Source: Sphaeroforma arctica JP610 (taxonomy: Eukaryota > Opisthokonta > Ichthyosporea > Ichthyophonida). Taken from it: 22,135 nt of DNA. The position numbers and the translations under genes are program-made. Where the stretch lies: positions 1 through 22,135 of the forward strand of contig NW_014039789.1 in the NCBI RefSeq assembly GCF_001186125.1. The letters run 5' to 3'. Shown in pieces: positions 10,115 through 19,100 of the stretch; position 1 is the stretch's first letter; each line of letters begins with the position of its first letter. Below the pieces are notes generated by a model. It worked only from the letters and a program-made list of their open reading frames with translations, ran no database searches and was not told the DNA's origin.

Positions 10115-10229
10115 TCTGACCGGTTCTTCCTCGCATAATGCTGGTGTAACCAGGCCCCTCCACTCGGATTGTCACTGCGGTGGCGAGTGGGGAATAGCTG
10201 GGGTGGCAATAACGACGTTGGCTTCAGTG

Positions 10230-12170
10230 CACGGAATAGTAGGACACTTGTTACGATAATGTCCTGTCTTCGTGCACGCATGGCACTCGGGACACTGAAT
10301 ACTTCTGTGCCGTAAATTGCATTTAGAACACTGCAGGGCCGTTCGGAAGGTGGGGTACGGCGACCATTACCATAACGGTCGTCACGTGCATGCCAGTCCG
10401 CCCGGCCAGGGCTACGTGAATCATATCGTGTGTTGCCGTCTCTATCCATCTGCTCTAGGTCCATTTGACTGTTGCCAAAAGGGGAGAACGGACGTTGCAA
10501 CCTGTGTAAACGCATTCTATCGCTTGCGTATTGGGAACGAATGCTCCGGGCAGCGTGTGCCGCAGCGCGCGCTGGGCCGAGATAGTCGTACATGTCCAGA
10601 AGCGCCGTAGTCTGGTCCCTTGGGAAAGCTATACTAGTAAACGATCTCCATGCTGCTCGAAACACCTCCAACGCTTTGGTAAGCGTTCCCAAGTTAGTAA
10701 TGTATATACGTTGTAGTACCCGCTTTCAGTCGCCTATAGTTGTGATTGCATGTATCAGTTCCGCTTAGCGGCATCCTGCCTGATACCCATTTCTATAAAA
10801 TGCCACGAGTATCCCTTCCGTGGCTGATCACTTGAGTGTGGAGCCGCTCTATCCCCAAAGGTAACTGGGACCGTGGGCGCCACCGGGTTCGCAAAGTCAA
10901 GCGTGCCCCCGTGGTCCTGGTAACGCGGTAGCCGCATACCATTCACCATATACATGTTTTCCACTGGGAACCACAATGTATGTGAATGCACGTAAATAAA
11001 TTTGTGCGGTAGTGCCGCCGTAGCAACGCGCTGCAGCGCTTTAGTAAAATCCATCGTCCATGAGGTTAGTTGATCCATCCAAAACGTGCCGAGAATCGTG
11101 TAGGGACTTCCGGCCAGCCGCATCTGTTGTGACATATCCTTAACCGAAGCTAGGTACCGGCGAATCAGTCCAACGTCCGGGAACGGGGTATCCGCCATGG
11201 GATTCATGTCGGAAAGTATCTGCCTAGCATCGACTTCCTGTTCATACAGAAACTGTGCTCTCTGAAGCTCGGTCGACGTAGAAGATGGTTGTAGGCGTGA
11301 ACAGTCGAAAGCCACCGGATCGCGACGAACCCTCTGGGTAAGCCTAAAAATTGGTAGTTCAGGCCCGTTGATTTTGTCAAGGAGGTCTCCTCTCTTGGGA
11401 TTGGTGACCATTAATGAGGTCCATTTGGTCCTCGAACGTCTCCGGGCGAGTTCCGTCGCGGAGACGGCTGTGGCTACGTTGGTCTCGCCGATCATGGCGA
11501 CTGGTTACAGAATCCTGACGTGACTCGCGGTGATCGCGACTGCTAACCTACTCGTTCAAAAACTCGTCCTGATCCGGTGCCGCCCGATTAACACCGTTGT
11601 CGCAAACAGGATCGGTTTTTCGGGTTTGACTGGTACAGCTGGAGTACCCTCTGACACCACAACGGTAGCCCTTCCGGTTGATTCTGACTACGCTGGGTTA
11701 CCGGTTCCGGCTGGGGCGGTAAGCCTAAAGCTCGGCCGGTGCCAAAGCACTCCTCCGCTGCGTCAAGTAAGCTAAACGTAGGCATCGCCAATTCCCCCTG
11801 ATTCTGTCGGATGGGGTGTAACATAAAGTCAACCTGATAAATGATCTCTGTCGGCCCAAACTGCGCAATCTCATTGAGCATGATTAATCGCATCCGTGCC
11901 GCTGCCATGTTATCCTGGTTGATGTTACGCACCTGGTGGTGGAGATCCGTGGACCGAGCGGAATGGAACATGTGGGTCGCCGGCCCAAAAAGTTCGATCA
12001 GAATACGTTCCACGTCGGTGACCGTAAGGTCGTCTGGAATGTTAACGTAAACCCTCAGGAGAACATGCTGCCCCAAGTACTTGTACAGGCCACATGGTCA
12101 TTCACACCCCTACCGGTGTGAACTTGTCCCCGTCATAAACGGGGAGGAAGAAATTGCTGCTGTCCGACAT
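10230..12170 (-). mobile_element. Gag region of the Ty3/gypsy-like element
   Basis: Gag opens near 12168 with a start beginning MSDSSNFFLPVYDG, where LPVYDG resembles the L-P-x-F-x-G opening of many gypsy Gags. Long open stretches follow (about 12076-11588, 11495-10755 and 10692-10081). Near 10240-10325 two zinc knuckles can be read: C-x2-C-x3-H-x4-C, then the classic CCHC C-x2-C-x4-H-x4-C. These bind the element's RNA in the particle. The region is part of a fossil. Confidence 0.7.
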
Positions 12171-12190
12171 GGCCTTTCAAATCGCTCTTG

Positions 12191-13243
12191 GTCTCTTAGG
12201 CCTGAGCAGAGTTTAGTTGTAATCCGTTCGGTATCACTACTGGTTTATTGGACTATTAGCAAACTAAACTAGTTATCGCTCAAACCTGAGTTGCCCTAGT
12301 AGTGAATAATATTAATAATAAATGAATTCCCGAGAACTCGGGTTCAACATAATATAGTAAGAATCATAATAATGATGATACTGTTCAAAACCCATATTAG
12401 GCATTCGCTATTATAGGACCGGAGTAGTCCTGTCCTGTATCATCTAGGACAGGGCTAGAGGACAAGAGTTTGTCCGTCCGAATCATGCATAACAATTGTC
12501 GTCCGTCCGTAGTGGCCAGGACAAGGCCATCGGACAAGGTGTCATACCCCGGAATACAACTTTTGTAGGGCGCCGGGCCATACTCTTAAAGAGCAAGGAG
12601 TAAATGTGTGGCTCCTGGAATTTGACTGTGAAACTTAACTCACTAAAACCATGGTGTCAGCAGGGTGTCAAAATTGGGATGCGACAAAATGGTACAGGTT
12701 GTCGGTAAGGTCTGATATTGGTCTTACGATCCATTTGTGTTTATGACAATCAACTACAGTGCTCTAAGTACGCTAGGGGTAGTGGTGTTGTGCGTGATAG
12801 TAAGGGTTAGCGTAAGGGTAGGCGTAAATGAAACACCATGGTTATGACCGAACTTAGCATATTGCACATGTTCGAGTTGAGGTGATGGATCGTTGGACGG
12901 ATTTGAATGGATGGCAGAAGGTGGCAATGTACGCCGTGGCATGTATGGATCTAAGAACCAATGATCGCGTAACATAGACACTGGAGAAGGCCCTGAACAT
13001 GTGCTATACTAAGAAGGTTGCGTAGATAAAGTTGCAACCATCGATGTAGGTGATATTTATAGCAAGCAGGGTGAGTAGTGCGAATACGTATATATATGGA
13101 GGTAGAAAGGATAAGTTATGACAGTTATTTTTAAGTCTAATACCGCGTATATTGAATCGTGTAATAAACGAGTTTTTTTCTACCGTTGAAGGTAGTTGCC
13201 TACGAACTTTAACGTGCACTACATATTAACTATTTAAAGTGCA
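12191..13243. other. Non-coding stretch upstream of Gag; possible leader/LTR remnant
   Basis: No host gene is recognised here. Part may be the element's untranslated leader or LTR, but no boundary, primer-binding site or matching LTR can be fixed. A perfect 8-bp inverted repeat (CCTGTCCT at 12429-12436, AGGACAGG at 12446-12453) can form a hairpin with a 9-nt loop, inside sequence rich in GGACAAG/CTTGTCC words. The open frame at 12754-12981 has no family features. Confidence 0.35.
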
Positions 13244-13405
13244 CTACACTTTCACCTTTATTCTTATTGTTTCTACTTTCACTTTCATTATTGTTGTTTC
13301 TACTTTCACTTTCATTATTGTTGTTTCTACTTTCACTTTTACTACTTTCACCTTTATTATTATTGTTTCTACTTTCACCTTTATCATTATTGTTTCTACT
13401 TTCAG
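13244..13405. repeat. T-rich minisatellite, central locus
   Basis: About six units of roughly 18-27 bp built on TTTCTACTTTCACTTTCATT followed by ATTGTTG. It encodes spurious serine/phenylalanine- or leucine-rich frames. It lies between the retroelement remains and the Harbinger-like transposase. A direct repeat GTGCACTACA (about 13214 and 13241) precedes it. Confidence 0.85.
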
Positions 13406-13492
13406 AGCATGCGGGATTGGGACTGGAAGTAATTGTACGCGTCCCATGAATCGCCCATCGCTTAACAGGTTACGGGATAGGGATGATATTAT

Positions 13493-14397
13493 TCATTTTA
13501 ATTTGGATAAAGTTTTGTCTACATGGACTTCAGGCTTCATATTCGTTGGAGAGGTTCTGGGAAAATTGAAGGGAAGTTGAGATTGTCGAACTGCGGGTGC
13601 AAGCATATGGTTGGTACATCTGTAGGCTGCATCATCCAATACGTAAGAAAACAAGAGCATATCTTCTACTAGCAGGTCTAACCTTCTATATTCCCAAGCT
13701 CGACGATCAAGCATACTACCTTGAGCCGTTATAGAAGATGCAACAGACTTATAGTTTGCATCATACATGGCTTAAACCCTAAAATCAGTCTTGTGTCCAG
13801 TATACAAATGCCGCCTATACTGACATCTATTCAACGGCGGGAAAAGTTACGCACACAAATAATCCATCGGCCACGGCAACGCAATGGCTAATCAACGCAC
13901 AAGTACGATGTGATTCGAACCCTTCTGCTACTTTGGCAATCTCTTCTTCCTCTTTTGGAAAGCGGAAATCCAGAAAACTTAAACCATCAATTGCGTACAA
14001 AACTTTTCATAAAATATATTACACAGCGGCAGAAGAAATCACGAACACAATATTGATATCTTGATATTTTTCACCGGCTGATATACAAAGGACGACAGCA
14101 AGTTGTACCTCCACATCTATTCTCTTGCGTGTTTCGTTGATTTCGCGTGCAAGAAACAAAAACTGGATACTTCGTAAGAAATGTGTCCTCGAAACTGCAT
14201 TCTGCTTTTAGCAGAGCGCAGGGTGTTTGCTAATTCGCCCGAGTACGAGCAACAAGCGTCCCTCTATCGCACTTCATCTTAAAGCTGGAAAGACCATCAC
14301 CCACTATATCCCTTTCCATCGATCGCAGTAGCAAGTAAAGTTTAAACAGCATAACTCGTCGTTTGCGTGCTACCGCCTTGTTTTTTAAGATAGCCAT
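13493..14397 (-). pseudogene. PIF/Harbinger-like (DDE_Tnp_4) transposase, decayed
   Basis: Blocks in transposase order lie on the minus strand. A 55-residue frame at 14230-14397 begins MAILKNKAVARKRR. At 14021-14146 comes QLAVVLCISAGEKYQDIS (the R-L-x-x-x-L-x-x-L-A-x-G-x-x-Y-x-D-L helix pair). At 13827-13970 comes FRFPKEEEEIAKVAEGF and then VAVADG, where the Asp (13866-13868) fits the first catalytic residue. At 13493-13768 comes MYDANYKSVAS, then GSMLDRRAWEYRRL (the G-S-x-H-D block) and LDDAAY, fitting the second catalytic Asp. Stops and frame changes separate the blocks (for example TAG at 13827-13829), so it is dead or carries several introns; decay is more likely. In Harbinger elements this protein works with a Myb-like partner, which is not seen here. 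Confidence 0.7.
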
Positions 14398-14399
14398 CG

Positions 14400-15340
14400 T
14401 TACAATGAACTAATATACTGTATGATTTCGTATCGTACACACACTATAACAGACAAAAGCTTTGTGAAGTATGTATACAAAATGAGTTAAAACGGCTCAC
14501 ACAACGGTGCATTGACACGCAATATTCTACCATATTGCAACCAATAGAAAAAAACCTTTCCGTTAACCTGTAAAAACGAAAGTGTAACTTTCAAGGCACG
14601 TCGGCCCTTTTTCAGCCTTTTAATATTATACTTAAACGTTAAATGGCTTTAATCGATTCGACTCGCCCATAGACGCGCCCTAAAAACCACCCTTAAATAT
14701 TATTCATGTTTTTTCTACTTTCATTTTATTACGGTTTTTCCTATTTACACTTTTATTATTGTTTTTTCCTTAACCCGGGTCGTGTCATGTCGTTCTTTCC
14801 GGATGCAAGTCTGAATCGGAAACGACAAGAAGAGAGAGATGAGAAGGCGCACATTAGGTGCATATGTAATAATTAAGCAGAACAGGCCCCTGCGTGGGAA
14901 ACAGCACTTTCGAACTTGATGTATATCACATGCACGTCAGGAGCTAGTACAAACGTTTGTTAGGCACCTCTCCATCTACATGGACAGGGACATAGTATGC
15001 ATGGCAGTATACTCGCTAGCTAACATCTCACATACGATACGTTGATCCGGGTTAATATCTGAACAGTTGAACGTACAGATGAGACAACGAATATGGCAAT
15101 GTCACAGGCAGCCAGAGAGCTTGGAGGAGAGGGAGACGTATGACCCGAATGCCACTAAACCCTAAACCAAAAACTCTAAAATTGCAAATGCTTGTTGTTG
15201 GTTTTTAGGTGTGGTATGACATAAAATGCAGAAGACAGTCACGCAACGCTGTCTGCCTCCACTAGCCATTGCACCCGATTCAACACTAACAACACCCACG
15301 CACAGTACCACACAAGGAGAATTATCGGTTACCTGTGATC
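14400..15340. other. Non-coding region between the transposon and the MFAP1 3' end
   Basis: AT-rich sequence with no recognisable exon on either strand. It includes the third T-rich minisatellite (14702-14768) and a telomere-like CCCTAAACC word at about 15158-15166. The open frame 15162-15359 (minus) shows no family features. Confidence 0.5.
14702..14768. repeat. T-rich minisatellite, right locus
   Basis: Two to three degenerate units (TTTTTTCTACTTTCATTTTA, then CACTTTTATTATTGTTTTTTCC) match the units at 5292-5366 and 13244-13405, in the same orientation. Confidence 0.6.
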
Positions 15341-15344
15341 CATA

Positions 15345-15727
15345 GGAAACCAGCAACATCCTACTGTAAATATGAAACCAGCAGCAACCTGCTGTATCTT
15401 TAAAACCAGCAACACCCTACTGTAACTTTGACACCAGCAACACCTTACTGTAACTATGAAACCAGCAACACCCTACTGTATCTTTAAAACCAGCAACACC
15501 CTACTGTAAGTATGAAACCAACAACACCCTACTATAACTTTGACACCAGCAACACCCTAATGAAACTGAAACCTGCAACACCCTGCTGTAACTATGAAAC
15601 CAGCAACACCCTACTGTAAGTATGAAACCAGCAACACACTACTGCATCTTTAAATCCAGCAACACTCTACTGTATCTATGAAACCAGCAATACCCTACTG
15701 TATCTATGAAACCAGCAACACCACACT
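15345..15727. repeat. 28-bp minisatellite, about 13-14 copies, downstream of MFAP1
   Basis: The unit is AAACCAGCAACACCCTACTG followed by TAACTATG. Copies vary mainly in the last eight bases (TATCTTTA, TAAGTATG, TAACTTTG). It ends about 58 bp from the MFAP1 stop, so it may lie in that gene's 3' untranslated region. Units are contiguous with no unique spacers. Confidence 0.9.
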
Positions 15728-15785
15728 GTATCCAAACCATTGTAACGTCTACAAACGCATCACATCGCAACTGTAGCATACGCGA

Positions 15786-16107
15786 CTACACACGCGCACC
15801 ACCCACACCGGCATACTTGTTTTGTATTCTGACTGAGACGGAGGTCTGTTCGTCCCATGGCGTGGCTGCGCTTGTATCGGCTTCTCGCAGGTGTGTGTAT
15901 TTTGTTCTGCCTGATCTACCAAAGTTCTGTGCCAGGGTGAAACAACCAACGAATGCTTCAATGCGGTGAACAGTGAAGGAATAGCCACTACAAGGTATGG
16001 GATGTCTTGGGCACAGAGCCAAGCAGCACACAGCAGATTAATAAGATGTGCGAAAGCAGGGAGCTTCGACTTCCACTCTTACTACACACAACTGTTTCTA
16101 TATAATT

Positions 16108-16142
<35 letters not shown>

Positions 16143-19100
16143 CGAACGACGTATTGTTTTATGTATATGTATATATATATATTATATACTACCTACTATA
16201 CTCGCAATGTTTCTAAATATATATATATATGGACATATATCTCTACCACTACACACGTACGGTTATAGTACAGTGTAAATGTATTGAGCATCAGCTACGA
16301 CTGCATAAGTAAGACACAACATATACACCTCTAAGCTGTGTATGATATATAACGAGATGTAACACATACACGTCTAAAGCTGTGTATGATACCATAATGA
16401 AAGGTAGCACATACACCCTTAAGCTGTGCATGATAGTATCGTAAGCTGTGCATGATAGTATAATGAGAAGTAACACATACACGTCTAAGCTGTGTATGAT
16501 ACCATAACGAAAGGTAGCACATACACCCTTAAGCTGTGCATGATAGTATAATGAGATGTAGCACATACACCCTTAAGCTGTGTATGATAGTATAATGAGA
16601 TGTAACACATACACGTCTAAGCTGTGTACGATACTATGAAACACACACACCTTGACCTGCATAACCTTTGGCAAGATTGTTTTGTCGACCACGTCTTCGC
16701 CCGTGGCTGCAGTGTAGTCGTGCTTCTTGAGCATGCCCTTTGCCTCGTCCGTGTAGAAGGCGCCCTTGTGGTAGTACTTCTGCAGGTATCTGTAGTTGGC
16801 TTTCTCTGTCGGGACGGACTCTGTGATAATGTAGGTGAAAGGCGATGTGTGGCAATGAATGGTGAGGTAATGGGGTGGGTCTTACAGAATGAATGATAGG
16901 TGACTCATCTATACATATGTTACACACCCAGGTGCAGTGGGTTGTCTCATATTTATAGCACTTGTATATCCGTTTATGTAACAAAGGATTCACAACGGAG
17001 AACAAAAATTAGGTTATTAGTCGGATCCGATGCAAACCACCAGACACGCTTGTTACATACACTCTGATATTCCCCGAAACCTCTCTGAGTTATACACTGT
17101 GAGAGAAGCTTAATCGACGCACCCAGTTAACTAAGAGTGCACTAGGTGGCATTGTCATTGAATCGGAGTATCACAACATACACATCTGCACCTTCATAGG
17201 AATTACACCAAACCCACACACCCTAGACAACTTACCTACCCTGCCCAAATATGGCAGCGAAGAATGCATAAACGGCAACCATGCCCATAAAACCACCTGC
17301 ATCATGTAACCTCAATACACCCCCCAACATACTCTACCGCCCATACACCACACCTACCTGCATCGTCCATGAGTCGCTGCTTGCGCTCGACGGCCAGTTG
17401 TTCTTCAGTCATTTCACTGCGGCGTTGCATCTCTAACAGTTCCTTCACACGCGCCTCTTCTTCATCGCGGTCTCTCTGCAATGTACAATGGGGGTTTACG
17501 GCACATCATGAGCAATGGGGGTTCACGACACGCCTTATGCAATGGGGGTTTACGACACATTTTATGCTCTGGGGGCTTACGACGCACCTTATGCTATGGG
17601 GGTTTACGACACACCTTATGCTATGGGGGTTTACGATACACCTTATGCTATGGGGGTTTACGATACACCTTGAGCAATATATACGCAGGTTAGTAACCCC
17701 CCACAGGACAGGTGTCAGCATACGCAAGTATAGTGTGGTAGTGATAGATGAGGGTATAGTGTGATAGTGTTAGGTTTTGTTATTGTGATATAGTGACAGG
17801 TGAGCCTATATTGTCATAGTGTTAAGTTTTGATAGTGTGATAGTGTCAGGTGAGGGTATAGTGTGATGTTGTTAGGTTTTGCTATAGTGTGATAGTGCCA
17901 GGTGAGCCTATATTGTCATAGTGTTAAGTTTTGATAGTGTGATAGTGTCAGGCGAGGGTATAGTGTGATAGTGCTAGGTTTTGCTGTAGTGTGATAGTGT
18001 CAGGTGAGGATATATTGTCATAGTGATAAGTTTTGATTGTGTGATATTTTGTGTGATAGTGTCAGGTGCGGGTATAGTGTGAGAGTGTCAGGTGAGGATA
18101 TAGTGTTATAGTGCTATGTGAGGGTATAGTGTGATAGTGTTAGGTGATGATATAGTGTTTCGTGTTATAGTGTTAAAGTGTTATATGAGGTTATAGTGTT
18201 TTAGTGTTATAGTGTACCTGTATCCTCTGTAATTCCCTAACCTTCCATTTCTCGTACTCTTCCTCTTCATCGCCATCTCCGTCACTGATGACGTCTTCTT
18301 GATCTGAATCTGCGACACAAATAGCAGCGCATCAGTGGAGTTAACGATAACCCTAAAACCCTATGGATAGAATGACGTTTGCCGATGAAACACGCACCTA
18401 CGAGACATATCGGGATGTAACCTTACGGACAAGCCTCAGTTAGTCTACTACGTATATCATAGTATGTACTTCTACCCCACTGCTCTTGGTTTAGGATGTA
18501 ATACAGACAGGTCTCAGATAGTCTACCACGTATATCATAGTATGTGCTTCTACCCCACTGTTCTTTGTTTGGTGGGCATTGAGTGTATCTCTTACCGCTG
18601 TTTTCGGCTGGGCCGAATACATCCGCCTTTACGATCTCCCCCACAATCCGTTGCGTCTCTTTCTTCTGATTCTCTAACTTCTGCTCGTGACGAGAAGGAA
18701 TAGCGAGATAAAGATTAGACTGAGTAGTTATAGAAGGAAAGACAAGTTATCGGTGGATTTAGGATGAGATCACTGTGGACTGAACCCTTATTGTGCGTCT
18801 CTATACGTATTGTGCGTCTCTATAAGTTTGGAATATTGAAAGATACTAATGATGACTATCCGATGCAACATCTCTTCTCTCTTCGGAAATGTTGTCCGTA
18901 TGTAGTCCATAACACGGCCACTAGGGTTTTAGGGTTTGTATGTGATACTTCTATCACAATTGAACGATTAGATACAATGTAGGGTCTTAGGCTATGCCTG
19001 TCACGACAGCGTAGATACGATGCAAGCAACGAACCTATACTATATCCACCAGAAGCTTACATCCGTAGTTACGACCGCTCAGGCACACTATCACCAACAC

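Larger units (their letters stand above)
5360..12190 (-). mobile_element. Ty3/gypsy-like LTR retroelement, broken and end-truncated
   Basis: The minus strand carries, in order, Gag (from about 12170), protease, reverse transcriptase, RNase H, an extra DIRS-like module, and an integrase N-terminal segment ending near 5360. The order RT-RNase H-integrase is that of Ty3/gypsy (Metaviridae), not Ty1/copia. It is broken, with on the order of ten disruptions. The integrase core and a 3' LTR are not visible, and no matching LTR pair was found. A solo LTR of another family is nested inside it at 6869-7382. The element is therefore older than that insertion, but its domains are still easy to read, which suggests moderate age. 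Confidence 0.85.

Noticed and set aside
12648-12680. TGGTGTCAGCAGGGTGTC, like a primer-binding site
   Set aside because: It is on the plus strand, opposite to the retroelement, and no LTR end is found beside it.
13890-13925. GGGTTCGAATC on the minus strand, like a tRNA T-loop
   Set aside because: The T-stem does not pair well and no acceptor or anticodon arm is found; the same bases code a transposase block (VAEGFES).
13214-14600. GTGCACTACACTTTC near 13241 and GAAAGTGTA near 14578 as terminal inverted repeats of the Harbinger-like element
   Set aside because: Only nine bases match in inverted orientation, and no 3-bp TWA duplication could be placed; too weak to set ends.
15345-15727. CRISPR-like regular repeat
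   Set aside because: Units are contiguous with no unique spacers, and the setting is a eukaryotic gene; it is a minisatellite.
17369-17764. 131-codon plus-strand frame with 9-residue QWGFTTHLM periods
   Set aside because: It runs antisense over an MFAP1 exon and the 27-bp intronic array; the periodicity comes from a unit length divisible by three.
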